64,000 nt of DNA, taken from positions 17,719,001-17,783,000 of the forward strand of contig NC_134160.1 in NCBI RefSeq assembly GCF_033958435.1, in the 5' to 3' direction. Both the position numbers and the translations under genes were made by a program. The stretch's first letter is position 1. Each line of letters opens with the position of its first letter. The stretch comes from Carettochelys insculpta (taxonomy: Eukaryota; Chordata; Testudines; Carettochelyidae). The notes under the pieces were generated by a model that had not been told where the DNA came from, made no database searches, and saw only the letters and a list, made by a program, of their open reading frames with translations. This document shows positions 10,401 through 22,895 of this stretch, in pieces.

Positions 10401-12852
10401 GAGGGAGCGGAAATGATTTATTCAGTGAGTTCTGAGCCCGTTTTTTCCCGAGGCTGTGAAATAAGAGAAGCCGACTGAAAGGTGAAGTGCTGAGAGAGAT
10501 GAAGGCAGTGCGTTTGAAGGCGTTTTTTTCCCTTTTTGTCACATGATGGAACGGCAAAGCTTTGAATTCCTCTCCCCAGGTCTCCTCTGCCAGGGCTGGG
10601 GGATGCGTTCTCTCAAATACCCCAGCAAAGGGATCTCCTCATGTGGGACAACATGGGGGATCAGGAGTCCTGGAGCCAACCTTCCCAGAGTCCTGGTTGG
10701 TGAGATCCATTCTCTCTGGGTGTCCAGCCAGCTCCTTGCCCCAACAGCATCCCCTTTGCCTCACCTGCCTGGCAGTCACCGCCTGCCCATCCCTGCCTGC
10801 TCTCTCCACCGAGTGACCATCCGCTGCCCTGTGCACACTGAGCTGCGGAACGCACCTTACGGCACAAAGCTAAGCACAGCTGATTCGAGCTGCTCTCCCC
10901 TTCTTCTCTGGCTCGTGGTGGCTCCAGAGTGGTGCGTGTGAACTCTGTGGTGGAGGAACTCTGCTCGATCTGCCTGTGTGCTCAGTAAATGGAGGGACAG
11001 CTCCCTTAATCCCAGATCCCCTCCTTCCAGCCATGGCTTGGAGTCTGAAGAAACACTTGTGGCCTCTGGCTTCCCAAGGACAACAGGTCTCTGTTGACCA
11101 GAAGTCCTCGCATAGCGCATGCCCTGACCTGAAATGGGAGGCAGATGGCTTAGGACTAGGAGCAGCTGTAACACAGCAGCAAACTCATCCCCTGTGTGCA
11201 TTTGGGAACACATCCTACCCAGCTCCTGTGAGGGCCATTCTCAGTGCTCTGTAACCTGCCCTGCAATGCTCTGCACACCGCTGCAAAGGGTCTGCATGGG
11301 AAGGAGATGGCCATTCTCGGCAAGGGCTACTCTGAAGTGTTTCAGGGTTAGAATCGAGCATCAGACAAAATCTACATCTTATAAAATCAGGTGAAGACGG
11401 TGGAAGGGGCTGAGGCTTTCTTCCCAAATTCTCATGTGGGGGCTTCATGTGGTGCAAACTTCATTATTTTTGCAGGCGTGCTCACCAGTCCTGCGAGGCA
11501 GGGCAGGTAAAGCCCACCCAGATAACGAAGTGGCAAAAGAATTTGCCAAGAGTTTTGCTTTGTGCAGCACAGTCGGTGACACAACTTGTGCTTCTGCCGC
11601 TTTTGCTAGCGGGAGTGCCGGAATAGTCCTGCACTCTGCCCACGCGCACCTCCATTTGCGGCTGTAGCTAATGCAACCCAGTCTGGGATTCCAAGCGAGA
11701 GGAGACATGGAGGAGAAACTTACTGAATGTTTCAGCTCTTCTGATAAAGCTTTCAGTTTTGTAGATTTGTGACTAAGGCTTATGGATCTCTGGGCACTGA
11801 GTGTCCTCCCAGCACCTGAGAACTCAACTGTTTTGGTCACATCCACTCTGGGGGAGGGCTCCTCTGGTATGTAGTGATATGGGACACGGTTTCAAATGAG
11901 CTGAAAATATTCAGCTGCTCAGCACCTACAATCAGGGCCAATTCCCACTCTGAAATGTAAATAAGGGCCTGATTCACCCCAGAGTTTAACACCTAGCAGA
12001 TCTCATTGTGACACCGATGGCCAGATATTATTTTTTTAAATCTCAGCACCCAACTTAATGCCTACACAACAAGTAGAGAGCCACTCACTGGAACAGCATC
12101 CCTTCTCCTTTCCACAGACAGCTGCAATAACTCCTCTTCGCAAATGCTCCTGGCCTTTTCTAGTGGACCTCAGCCACCAGCTCCGAACAAATCTGCACTC
12201 CCTGCCCTGGGAAGAAGGCTGTGCTGGTGGAGGAAGCTGCCCTCCTAGGTCTGAGTCACTCAGCCTTTGTTTTTCTCCATTTGCAAGTGCTTACAAGCCG
12301 ATCCTGATTTCCGCAAATGAATTTGGTATCTGCCAGTGTTTGCTGAATAGTTTATGGGGTGTCTGCAAACTGTTCATTTCCTGGCTGGTGATGAGTAGAA
12401 CTGATTGGAAAATGGGGGAAAGAGATGTCAAAATTGCATTTATTGTTGTTGAAATTTCCACAAAAATATTGATGACACTAAAAAGTGTGAGTCCCTTGGG
12501 TCCCACACCGCTGTCTCTGCTTCCTGTTGAGGTAACTGGAACATCTGAAACCACAAAGTAACCAATAGCAAAGCCTCTTGTTCAGGTCTCATGGAGATTC
12601 AGCGAAGAACTCTCCCCAAATGAGCACGTGAACAAAAGCCCCAGGTGGGAAAGGTCACAAATGGCCAGTGCCAAGAGGCACCAGGCTGGGTCAGTTGAAC
12701 AGCCCTTTTGGAAAGTAGGGTTGCAGAATTCCACCGCCCCCGTCGAGAGTAGCCAGAAGGCTCAGTGGAGAGGAGCAGGGAGTGAAAGAAAAAGGAGGGA
12801 AAATCTCAGAGAGCTCTCAGTGACAAAGCACAGTCAGTGGTTTGATCTCCTC
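7441..12852. other. Mostly unique sequence, no gene recognised
   Basis: No repeat family or coding motif stands out over this 5.4 kb. Composition is moderately GC-rich, with AT-richer stretches near 10000-10560 and 11880-12060. Open frames are short and overlap on both strands. It may be intron or intergenic DNA. Confidence 0.45.
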
Positions 12853-12855
12853 CCT

Positions 12856-13537
12856 AGCTGTGTCTACACGTGCGCGCTACTTCGAAGTAGCGGCACTAAC
12901 TTCGAAATAGCGCCCGTCGCGGCTACACGCGTTGGGCGCTATTTCGAAGTTAACTTCGATGTTAGGCAGCGAGACGTCGAAGTCGCTAACCTCATGAGGG
13001 GATCGGAATAGCGCCCTACTTCGACGTTCAACATCGAAGTAGGGACCGTGTAGACGATCTGCGTCCTGCAACGTCGAAATTGCTGGGTCCTCCATGGCGG
13101 CCATCAGCTGGGGGGTTGAGAGATGCTCTCTCTCCAGCCCCTGAGGGGCTCTATGGTCACCGTGGGCAGCAGCCCTTAGCCCAGGGCTTCTGGCTGCTGC
13201 TGCGGCAGCTGGGGATCCATGCTGCAGGCACAGGGTCTGCAACCAGTTGTCGGCTCTGTATATCTTGTGCTGTTTAGTGCAAGTGTGTCTGGGAGGGGCC
13301 CTTTAAGGGAGCAGCTGGCTGTTGAGTCCGCCCTGTGACCCTGTCTGCAGCTGTGCCTGGCACCCTTATTTCGATGTGTGCTACTTTGGCGTGTAGACGT
13401 ACCCTCGCAGCGCCTATTTCGATGTGGTGCCGCGCAACGTCGAAGTTGAACGTCGACGTTGCCAGCCCTGGAGGACGTGTAGACGTTATTCATCGAAATA
13501 GCCTATTTCGATGTTGGCTTCACGTGTAGACGTAGCC
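12856..13537 (+). mobile_element. 682-bp TTCGAA-type MITE with CCT target duplication
   Basis: The ends are inverted copies: left AGCTGTGTCTACACGTG (a variant of GGCTACGTCTACACGTG) and right CACGTGTAGACGTAGCC. Flanks are CCT at 12853-12855 and CCT at 13538-13540, a perfect 3-bp duplication. The outer parts hold many TTCGAA/TTCGAT palindromes and the middle (about 13080-13350) is unrelated filler with no transposase. The copy at 47436-48157 is homologous along its full length. Three-base duplications point to the PIF/Harbinger group, though the usual TWA target is not used. It is non-autonomous. Confidence 0.9.
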
Positions 13538-13827
13538 CCTGTGTCTCTGGGTAGAGCAGAGAAGTGTGCGTTTCAAACGGAATACAGGGCTGTGATCCAT
13601 GCCAGCCCTGTAGGGAGCTGTAGTAGATATTCATCAGTGAGGACGTGCTACGCTCTTCTTGCCAGGGACCAGGTGGCTGAAGACAGCGAGAAACGCAGCT
13701 GAACTGCTGCTTTGGTGACTGCTGCGAGAGGGTCCCTGCCACAGTCGGGGTCCTTGCTCTTTCTTCTGCCTTGTAGGTGATTTCTCCAGTGGAAGAGCAT
13801 CTGACAAGCCCTTGCTCCAGCCTCTAA

Positions 13828-14213
13828 GGCTGCGTGTATGTGCTGGCAAGTCCTTTCGGAAACCCGAAAGAACAAGTGGGGCACCCATGCACAAAAGGCG
13901 CTCTTCAAATTCCTTCAAAAGAACTCGGCGCATCTTCCAGAGGCCCTCTTCCTCTCCCAGTGGGGCAGTGCGCCTTTTCCAAAAGACTTTCACAAAACAG
14001 CAAGGGCGAGCGCCCGGGGCCCTTCGTTCGAAAGAGCAGTCCTCCTGGTGCCGGATTGTTCGCTCCCTGGCCCGAGCTTTTGAAAGAGCAGGGGCTGGGT
14101 GGACACCCCCTTCGAAGGAGCAGATTGCTCTTTTGCTCTGCTGTTTTCTGTCTGGACCTTCTCCTTTGAAATAAGTTCATCTTCCGGAAGATCACTGTAG
14201 TGCAGGCGCGGCC
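13828..14213 (+). mobile_element. 386-bp MITE with TAA target duplication
   Basis: The left end GGCTGCGTGTATGTGCTG and the complement of the right end (GGCCGCGCCTGCACTACAG) are diverged inverted repeats. TAA flanks both sides (13825-13827 and 14214-14216). The interior carries TTCGAAAGAGCAG and CTTTTGAAAGAGCAG blocks like the fold-back element at 61449. It lies only 290 bp from the previous MITE. No coding capacity is seen. Confidence 0.72.
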
Positions 14214-14216
14214 TAA

Positions 14217-16270
14217 ACAAATGAGAATATTCAGATTCCCTTGGCTGGCTGCAACCGCTTTCTCTCTGTCACAGGCACAAGTTCAGACCAGTGGGAAATA
14301 TTTCAGACACCTTTTCCTCCTCCTCTCCTTTGTAGCTCATTTAGCGCTGCCAAAAGGCAATGGCTCAACCACCCCAAGGGCTGGAGTCCTCTCCCCCCAG
14401 AGCGCCAGCATCCCAAGCCAATGGGCAGCAGCTCTGAGGGAGCCAGCTGCTGAAGGTGCTTTTCATGCTTTGCATATCTGGGCACTGGCAGGTGGATGTG
14501 GACCACCCTGACTCCTTTCACATAGTCCTCCAAACTGCTCCTAAATGGTAGCGACATGTGGTCAGCAGCAACTTGGCCTGGGTTGCACCTGGCAGCCCCA
14601 GGAGAAGGGCTCCTAATCTCCCATCTCTTAAGGTCCAGCAAACGACAAGACCCAAAGGAATGAGGTTCTGTCAGCTGCAGCCCCCAGGAGCCAGGGCCCG
14701 CCTTGGGCCGAGGGAGGCCGGGCCCCTGCGGTGGGGCGCGCAGCACCCATCACAAAGAGGCAGGCAGACTGAGGCGAGGAAGGGCACAGCTCTGAGGTGC
14801 TGAGCTCAGCCCGGGCTCCTGGTTGGTAGCACAGTGCAGCTCAGAGCAGAAATCCTTCCCCAGGGGTGAACAACCCTGAGAGAAAACAGGGCCTGGGAGA
14901 CGATCCATTTGCCACGTCTGGTAATTACACAGCGGCCGGTGGTGTGTGAGGCCTGGATCCATTCCGCACACGCCAGGCCTGGGCTCACGCGTGGAAATCT
15001 CAGAAGAAAGAGAAGCTGAAGAGGACTGGCACCTGCCCTGCACAGCGGGCACCCACCAGCTCCCACACAAGGACTGCGATTCACGGTCGCTCCCCCCCCC
15101 AGCAGGACTCCGCAGGGCACTTGTACAAGAGCGGGAGCCAGAGAGCAAGAGGGCAGGAGAGGCCTGCAGGCTTAGGGGGAGGTGGCGAGAAGCCCAGAGA
15201 AAGGAGCAGGACTTGCTGTGAGCAAGTGGGAAGGGGTGAGACCTGCAGCCAGGTGCAGGAAGAGCCCCAGGGACGGACTGGCCTGGTGCACCAGGAGAGG
15301 GGTCCACGTGAGAGCGCTGGGAGTGGGGAGCGACACACCATGGGCCACCCAGCTCCGGGGCAGGTCCCTGCTGGGAGAGGGGCACAGCTGTGGGGCTGCT
15401 CAGGCACAGCCTGTGCATGGGCTGGGCTTAGAGACTCTCAACCCGCCAGGCAAGGACTTGTCCCAGGGCCCCACGCTGGGTCCTTGGGGGAGATGTGGGG
15501 AGGAGCTTGCAGCCTGCAAGCCCTTCTGCACAGAACCTGTCTGGGGGGCCATGCAGAGCTGTGGAGTCCTGGTCCACCCCACACAGCTCCCGGCAGGCAG
15601 GTAGGGCAGGGCAGGGCCACAGGGCTCCCGGCAGCCTGGCACACCCCACCTGCAGCACGAATGGACTCTTCGGGATCAGGAAGAAGTGGGCCCAGAGCCC
15701 AGGCTGCCACAGAAGCAGCGTGTGCTCAGGGCTGGCGGGAGAGCGCAGATGAGCTGGAGCCAAGGCCGACCTCTCCAGTCCGGGAGCAGGAGGGTGGCCC
15801 TGGACGGGCCCAGCGGGAGGGCCGCAGTGTCGCTGCGTGTGGATACTCCCTCCGTCCAGCTTACCTCACTAGCGCTGGTCGAGGCACAGCTGCACATGCA
15901 ACCCCCAAATGCAGGCTCCTGCTGAGGCTGGGCAGTGTCTAATCCCATGCACAGAGCAGAAAGTGTCAGCGGTGGCTGAAGGGGGACGTGATGCAGCTGC
16001 TCACTGCTTATCCCAGGAGGCAGCTCTGGGTGGGGACATGCCAGCTGCAGACCTCTCTGTCTGTGTCCCGGAGCAAAGAGCTAGGGAGAAGGGATGGGGC
16101 CCTGGCTGAGCAGGGAGGTCAGCTGGGGATGCTCTGATGGGACTGCTGGGAGAGAGATGGCTGTGGGGGATGCAAGTCTCAGCTGGGCGAAGATGCAGGG
16201 GGACCCTCCGTAGCTAGATACTCTGTGTAACCCTTCCCCTCCTCTGACTCTCCCGCCCCCCATCGCTGCA
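14217..16270. other. GC-rich sequence, no gene recognised
   Basis: Long overlapping open frames on both strands (for example 15121-15942 plus and 15418-14750 minus) have low-complexity Gly/Pro/Ser/Ala-rich translations and no family motif. I regard them as composition effects. Confidence 0.5.
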
Positions 16271-16470
16271 GAGATTTTGTATTCCAAGGCTGCATTTCTT
16301 CATCTTTCAGGATAATTTCCACTATTTCATCAAGAAATAATTAATTGCATTGTTTTTAATCAGTTGTTTTACAAATCCAGCAGCGCAAGAAATTTTCACC
16401 GACAGACAATGTAGGCAGCTGCTCTTTCCTTCTGGGCGCATTAATGAAGGGAAAGAGCTCAAGTTGGGAA
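16271..16470. other. AT-rich island, candidate conserved non-coding element
   Basis: In GC-rich surroundings this stretch is AT-rich and complex, with homeodomain-like TAATTA (16339-16344 area) and TTAATGA motifs and no repeat signature. That profile is typical of conserved enhancers, but conservation cannot be seen from one sequence. A short GT repeat follows at about 16487-16512. Confidence 0.3.
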
Positions 16471-16589
16471 GAAAACCTGAGCTGTGTGTGCGTGAGTGTG
16501 TGTGTGTGTGTCCTCTAGAAAGAGAAGATGGGTCCCACCCTTGCACTCCTCCAACTCCCTCTTGTGGAACGTGGCTTGTGAAAAGACCT

Positions 16590-16740
16590 GTCCTGTGTCC
16601 CAGGCATCAGACTGGACTCACTTGCCAGCTCTGGAGAGACTTTGGTGAAGCCCCAGGCACGCACTGTGCCTCAGTTTCCCAGCTGGAACACATGGACAGG
16701 CTGCTGCCTCCCTTCTCCCACCAGTGCTTGTTTGGCCCAG
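16590..16740 (+). mobile_element. Possible MIR-like SINE relic
   Basis: The phrase 'ctgtgcctcagtttcccag' near 16665-16684 is the most conserved part of MIR/CORE-SINE repeats. The surrounding match is poor, so boundaries are approximate. Confidence 0.45.
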
Positions 16741-17374
16741 CTGAGCGGTGAGCATGTCAGGGCAGGGGGTGTCTCTCCCCTTGCAGTGCCACACAGTCCT
16801 GGCCAGGCCTTGCAGGAACTAATACAACTCCTGACTAAGGCCTGGGCCCCAGGGTTGCACCTATAGAAGGAGAGAAAAGTTAAAGGGAGAGAAAGAGACC
16901 CCAGAGGAAAGCTGAGGAGGGAAAGGGGGAGTGCCAGGGCAGAGCGACAGGGAACGGACTTGGCAGGACAGCAGCCTGGCTGAAGACAACGGAGGAGCAA
17001 GAGCATCCTATGGATATAAGCAGGAAGGCCCAATCGGCTCCCCACTCCCAGAGGAGGTGTGAGCTGAGGGGAAGGTAAGGCATCCCCTGCCCTGTGTCTG
17101 AAGCTCTCTGAGTGGCTGGTGCTACCTGAGCATCAGCTATCACTGTCATTTCCCTTCCTACACGCACCAAAGACCCTTCAGCTCCTGTCTCACCTGCCCT
17201 TGTGCCAGGCCTGGGCGATGTAGTGGCCCCTTCCCTTTTGGCTGGGGCTTCTTGCAGCAGCATCTCACGTCTGAAGTTAGGTTACATCTGCTCTGGGTGT
17301 CAGTGTGGCTGGTGTGATTTCTGTCCTACAGCTGGGGCCAGGGTGCTCCAGGGAGATGGTCCCCAGCTGGAAGT

Positions 17375-17520
17375 CAGGAGAGATCCTGGTGCTCATCCTG
17401 CTTGGTGCCTCAGTTTCTCCTCCTGCCCTTTATCTGACCACATGTTTGTACAGGTCTTAGCACAACAGGGCCCTGATCTCGGATGGAGCTTCTTTGTGTG
17501 CCTGTGATATAACCAGTATG
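17375..17520 (+). mobile_element. MIR-like (CORE-SINE) relic
   Basis: It contains 'ggtgcctcagtttctcctcc' followed by 'gtacaggtcttagcacaaca' and 'gggccctgatctcgg'. This order matches a CORE-SINE-type repeat widespread in turtles (from memory). The same segment recurs inverted at about 18250-18370. Confidence 0.6.
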
Positions 17521-18249
17521 CTAAGAGCCTTTTAAGAGGAGCAGGGCCACAATATGCGGCTTTTAACATTTCTGCCAAGCACGACCCTCTGCTGTTTCTC
17601 AGAGCCCAGTAACCAGCCCTGCTCTTGGAGACGTGGGAGGAGGCAGATGGCACAGTTAGGTTCTTCCTGGTTCCTTAGCAGAGCCAGCTCAGCATCAGGG
17701 CTGGCCTTATGGGAGGGCAACATGGCTGGCTGTCCAGTGTGCCATGGCTGGGGGCTGCAAGCTGGTGGGCCTGGGCTGCCAGAGTCGGGGTGAGAATGGG
17801 GCAAACTGGGGGCTGCACAATGGAAATTGAAGCAAAGAGGCCTCAGGCTGCCCCTGGAGTGACTTATGGTGCCGGGCCCATCCTGAGATCCCAGCACACC
17901 CCTTGGCTCCTCTCCCTCAGCCCCACATGTGTCCCCAGGGTCACAGCCTTTCACTAGCTACTTGCTGACATGTGCGCTGCCCCCATGGCCCAGCTTAGGG
18001 AAAGTGGCACCAAAACACAAGATGCTCCCGGGGGCCATTTCCCCTCGGTCCAGCCCTGCTTGGCAATTCCAGGCTCTTCTGGCTGTGCCAGGCTTTTCAT
18101 CCTTCCACTTCCTTTCACCTCCCTCCCCCCCGTACGCTCAGCTGTCTCCCTGGGCCTGTGCGGCAGAGTTCAGGTGTCTCTCCAAAGGGGACGTTGGGCT
18201 CTGGTGCACTGCTGTGGCCTAGGAGAGGCCGGTTTGGTTGCAAAATGTA

Positions 18250-18370
18250 GATATTGTTATTTATTACCCTTTGTGGTACTGTCGCACCAAGCAGCTGCCG
18301 TCACGGCATAGGGTCCTGTCGTGCTAGGGGAAGTACAAACACTGCACAAAAAGGCACCCGTGTCCCACAG
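18250..18370 (-). mobile_element. MIR-like repeat tail, inverted
   Basis: The motifs 'gttatttattaccc', 'agggtcctgtcgtgctaggg' and 'agtacaaacactgcac' are the reverse-complement counterpart of the 17440-17500 segment (gtacag, agcacaacagggccctgat). This is an old diverged copy with unclear ends. Confidence 0.55.
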
Positions 18371-18448
18371 CCAAGTAACAATCAGAGCTTGGGCATGCAA
18401 GTTGGATCCAGGGTGTTGGCTTGGACCCATGCCTCGTCCTCTGTAGTA

Positions 18449-18758
18449 CAGGTTGAATCTTCCTCGTCCAGCAACATTCATAATCCGGTATGATTTTAGT
18501 TAGCCGGACAACCACTTCTCATGGGTGAGACCAACTTCCCTGTGGTCCCATCAAGTCTGTTTCCGGACCCCAGTCCTGGCTCTCAGTGCTCTGGGCTGGT
18601 CTTTAGCTGGAATTACCCCTAAATGGCTTCTAAGAGCCCAATCAGCAGCGGGGGTGTTGGTCATGTGCTGGGCAATGCTGACCTCCCGCGGTCCGGCAAA
18701 TTCTCTCGTCCGGCACCAGTCAGGTCCGGAGGGTGCCAGACGAGAGAGGTTCAGCCTG
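18449..18758 (+). mobile_element. 310-bp Tc1/mariner-type non-autonomous transposon
   Basis: The left end CAGGTTGAATCTTCCTCGTC and the complement of the right end (CAGGCTGAACCTCTCTCGTC) form long inverted repeats. A TA dinucleotide precedes the left end (18447-18448) and TG, a likely decayed TA, follows the right end. A second member with the same ends lies at 40649-41155 and retains TA on both sides. There is no transposase. TA duplications place it in the Tc1/mariner/pogo superfamily. Confidence 0.85.
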
Positions 18759-18982
18759 TGATGCATTGAACTGGCTTGCGCCACCACCGCCCCCTATTGG
18801 ACAGAATCCTGCTCACATGCGATGTGCCGGCAAAGTAACAGACAGTCCCAAATGGCAGAGGTCTGAGTTTTCAGAGCTGCACAAAAGGCTTTGGACGCTA
18901 TTCTCTCTGCTGCTCAGAGAAGGGAGGCCACTAAAGTGTCACTGTGTAATCTTAGCTGGACACAAAGTTGTTATATCGTCAA

Positions 18983-19122
18983 AACAGTAACAGAGAGATA
19001 GCCATGTTAGTCTGTATTTCGTCAAAACAAAGATGCAGCCCGGTAGCACTTTAAAGACTAACAAAATAATTTATTAGGTGGTGAGCTTTCGTGGGACAGA
19101 CCCACTTCTTCAGACCATAGTC
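18983..19122 (-). mobile_element. Short Penelope-like insertion with degraded hammerhead-like core
   Basis: Plus-strand text 'gagatagccatgttagtctg', 'agcactttaaagactaacaa' and 'gtgagctttcgtggga' is the reverse complement of the family also found near 21300, 36486, 39982, 44793 and 49150. On the minus strand CTGAAGA (19113-19107), a GTGGG/CCCAC stem and GAAA (19090-19087) are in hammerhead order. Stem III is not conserved in this subfamily. Boundaries are approximate and no target duplication was resolved. Confidence 0.7.
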
Positions 19123-20229
19123 AAAAAAGCAGAGTCCAAATATCAGACAATCCTCAATTGTGACTCATACCTAGCTTGCACAGCATCTTCATCTGTGGGT
19201 CCCAAAGTCTTGAATAAAGGAGGCAAATACAATTTCACTAGCAAGGCTCAGACATGAGAGAACATGGCCTGCCAGATCCATCTGGCAACGATACAGGCAT
19301 GACCAAAGAATGAAGGTGCCCTATAATTGGCCAACAGCCCTGCTGGTGACAAAGAACCTTGCTTCAGCTAAATTCAGTTTGAGTAAAGGGACAGCTGGCT
19401 GCCCTTTGTCACCCCTGTGTTGAGCCTTGGCAGTAGAACAATTAGCCAGATGTATCCAGCAAGACAATGTGCCAAAGGACTTCCTATGTGGTGTCACAGA
19501 GGAAGAGATGTTTAGTTTGTATGCAAGCGACTTACACTCAACTGGATGCGACCAGACAGTTACTACGGCAGGGGTGTGAGATGTCATCCTAGAGCTTGGT
19601 CAGTGGAGTTGCTGTGTCTTGTACTTCAGTGATGAAACATACCAGTTAGTGCTACATGCTTCTAACGCTGCCTCCAGCTGTCAGACGCGGACTCTCTGGA
19701 GAGCCAGGTCTGACTCTTGGATTTGACAAAAGGCCCCGCCTTGAGTAGGCTCAACGGGAGCTGGCGAGGGGCGTGACACATGATGGGTAAAGTCCTGCAA
19801 GTGTTATAAAGGACAGAGGTAGCCAGCGTCTGTGCCACGAACACTAGTGCCATGCAGTGTTACTGGTGCAAAAGTGAATATTACAGTTGCTTGCACAAGT
19901 ACTCATGAACAGACTGTTTAAGTCCCACACATGAATGTTCACATTAAGTAGCCTTGCCTTCCTCCAGTCCAGAGGCCAGAGGCATTGCCATGTGATTTAA
20001 CGTGGCCAATCACTATGAGCCACACAGCCAGCCTCAATACGTGTAGGATCCACAGCTAAGTTATTTGCAGGAATAAAAATGCCACCTAATTTTCAGTAAC
20101 AATCAGCAACATTACAATCGCAAATCTTCTGCAAGTGGAGTGGGGCAGGATTCCTCGGAGGAACTGTTGCTTCCTAAAGAGGAAGCCAGAGCCTCTCTGC
20201 TCAGCAGCACCATAAGCAGGTCTCCATAT
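19123..20229. other. Unassigned sequence
   Basis: I see no gene and no repeat I can name. Open frames are short (up to 88 codons) and without motifs. Confidence 0.4.
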
Positions 20230-20460
20230 TAAACATGTGCTCAGGCTTATTAAATTCCTTTACGGAGCTCTAACCCCCAACTTCTCCGTAGACGAAACAT
20301 ATCATTCCTAGGAGAAGCTGTCAGTGGCAGTGCCAAACAACAGCACACAATTAAAGCCCCAAACAACGCAGCACAATAAATCACTGGAACCATGACTGGT
20401 CAGTGGAGCAGAGCGCGGAGTAAAGATCTTAATTACGTTTAGACCAGTAGTGGTAGGTTA
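20230..20460. other. AT-rich island, candidate conserved non-coding element
   Basis: It is complex AT-rich sequence with 'gcttattaaattc', 'cacaattaaag', 'cacaataaatcac' and 'cttaattacg' motifs, and no repeat match that I recognise. Candidate regulatory element only by composition. Confidence 0.28.
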
Positions 20461-21294
20461 TTTATTGGCTACTGTAAGTACTCGAGAAAGTCATTCCAGC
20501 CACATCCCTGGGCATTTCGGAGGCCGGAGGTGAGGGAGCCCGAGCGAGGAGCACAGCCAGTACCTATCAGAACGTTTTCGGGAGGGGGAAGGCTGCTCCT
20601 CGAAATAGGGCCCGATTGCATCATTGAGTTTAAAGTGACAGCGGCGTCCTTTGAAGAAAGCAGCAGCTGCCACAGGTGGTAAAACAGCTGGAAAGCTGCC
20701 AAAGCCCCTGGGAGTCAGCAGGACATCTTTGCTGGTTTGTCACACTACGGAAGGCTTTTAACCCTCTCCAGCTGGAGACCCTATTGCCTGGAAACAGTCA
20801 TCAGGCTGAAGAGTGCTTTTGCGATGGCACGCTGGCTGGAGGGATTTGGAGTGCCCTTGGGGTGGGGGCAGGGGGAAAATTGGGGAGTGTTGGAGCTGAC
20901 AGTTTGCACGTACTTTCCGGCTCACCGCTCCAGCAGACAGTTTCTGAGCATAGACCGGCAGACATTTGTGCTGGCTGGAGTGACCTGGGCTTCTTTGCAG
21001 TTTGTCCTGAACACTAGAATGGCGGAGGGCAGATCGGGGCCTTCCCCAGCATCTAGAGGGCAGCTCCAGGTGGGTGGTATCTGGGGCATGGCAGGCCGGG
21101 GGTTCTTTCCAAGAAGACCTTGAAAAGGATTCGCTGCGCTGTGTGGGCAGATTTGGAGCTGGCCAGTTCACACCTGTTTATCGCTCTCTGTTTGTGAACG
21201 TGCCACGACTGCAGTTCTGTTCTGGTGAATAGTCACAACAGGTGAGTAAGGCTCTGGGGCACTAGTCTCGAAACGGATTGATGGCTAGCAGAGG

Positions 21295-21412
21295 GGTCGC
21301 CATGTCACTCCATCAGCAAAAACAACGCGGAGTCCTGGGCCACCTTGAAAGTCCAGCGAACGTCTTCGGGCGTAAGCGTTCGTGGGCTGGAGCCACTTCA
21401 TCAGAGGCATGA
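21295..21412 (-). mobile_element. Short Penelope-like insertion (old copy)
   Basis: Plus-strand 'caaaaacaacgcggagtcct', 'gcgttcgtgggctgg' and 'cacttcatcagaggcatg' are the reverse complement of the hammerhead-bearing family. On the minus strand CTGATGA lies at 21404-21398. The usual GAAA is GAAC here (21381-21378), so the core is broken. The ends are diverged. Confidence 0.72.
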
Positions 21413-22714
21413 ACTGGAAACTTCCGTTTCGGCATGCGGAGGTGGGAGTGTTGCATTAGCATGCGACAGACCAGTGCGAATGAGGCCAGGTCAGTGGATG
21501 GGTGCCCAAGAGGGGGAAAACACCAAACGGGGACCATTCCTCCCTGCAGTAAGTTGGCCATGGCTGGTGCATGACCCCAGGGCATGGGGAGGCCAAGTAC
21601 TCCCAGCCTTGCCTCTGCCTGAGGCCCTGTCCCCGGCATGAGACCCTGCACCCACTGTGGCTGCTGGCCTCTTCCCGGCCCCCTGCCCACACACAACGTG
21701 GCCACGGGTTCCCAGCCCTGCACAGCGGAGCTCCAGGCAGCCAGGCGGTAGCACGGCTGCAGCCTCCCCTGCCCTGGAGCTCTGGGGAGCTGCCGGGCTG
21801 TGGGGCAGCCCCCAGCAGAGCGTTTGGGAATTGCCTTCCCCTGCTTCTGATGCCCACCCCGGAGCTGGCCACCCCCAGTCTCTCCTCACACCTGGCCTGG
21901 CAGTGAATTGAAGCACTGCAGTTTCACGCTGCAGGCTGGGTTTGAAGTTTTTCTCAACTATAGCAACTTTCAGTCTCTTACCGAGCCACTGGCAAGAGCA
22001 GGGCTCTGCTGCATTTGGCTTGCAACACTTCGGAAGCGACAAGCTTTGCTCCACAGGCCTGGACGACTCATTAGGAAAGACACAAGGTGCACTGCTCTAA
22101 TGAGAGAGGAGCAGCGGGCTAGTTCAGGGACAGTTGCTGAGCAGAACCAGGAGGTGGAGCCAGGAGGTGAACCCAGGCTCTCAGGGACAAGCGTCCTTCA
22201 CCAGCAGCTGTGACCTGTGTGGTTATGCACAGACCTTTCACTGCAAGCAGGGGACAGCCACTGCGGGCCCTGGGGCAAGGTGGGAGTGGATCTGCCTCTG
22301 CCCTGGTCCCACCCCCCAGCAGGGGCGGGGCCAGGAGTGGGAGGGGCAGTGCCAGGGGCAGGCAGCGGAGCTGGGCCCCTCTTCACCGCCATGCAGAGCA
22401 GCTGCTGCAGCATGTCAAGGGAGCCTGGAGCTGCAGCCACAGCAGTGGCACTGGCAGGCAGCGCTCCCGACCCCTTTTTGAAATGCCGGGCTCCAGGGCA
22501 TCTCCCCTTGCACCCCCACCCCATCGGCGGGCCTGGCCGGTGGCCGCTCCCAGAACATACATTTGTTCCTGACTCTGGGCTGTGGCGAATGGCCAGAGCT
22601 GACGCTCTGCTGGTGGCAAGCAGTGAGCTGGTTAGCGCAGGCTGGAGCTGGCTAAGTGAGCCCTGTGTCCGTGGCCTGCCACAGCCGGAGGCCAACACTG
22701 GCTTCCAACCTAGG
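21413..22714. other. GC-rich sequence, no gene recognised
   Basis: Overlapping frames up to 258 codons (minus strand, 22974-22198) have biased composition and no family motif. Confidence 0.45.
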
Positions 22715-22895
22715 GTGGCCAACTTTCTACTTGTACAAAACTGACCGCCTGTGCCCTGCCCCACCCTCCTCTGAGGACCCGGACTGGCCTGCCTCTTCTC
22801 CAAGGCCTGGCCCATGCTCCTTACGTCCCCCGCCCCGTCACTTGTGTTCACTGCCCCTGGGCTGAGTGCAGGAGAGGGGGGTAGGGGCTGGGTGC
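22715..22895. repeat. GC-rich interspersed repeat fragment
   Basis: 'agggtggccaactttctact', 'ctgccccaccctcctc' and 'ctccaaggcctggcc' resemble the CCCGCCCC-type repeat segments at 5.7, 28.5 and 53.7 kb. From memory this is an abundant turtle repeat that opens with 'gggttgccaactttc'. The class is unresolved. Confidence 0.45.

Noticed and set aside
12890..13080. CRISPR-like spaced TTCGAA repeats
   Set aside because: The palindromes are irregularly spaced, belong to a MITE with defined ends, and CRISPR arrays are not expected in a vertebrate genome.
15121..15942. 273-codon open frame
   Set aside because: It overlaps other open frames on both strands, is Gly/Pro/Arg-rich and shows no domain or splice pattern; expected in GC-rich DNA.
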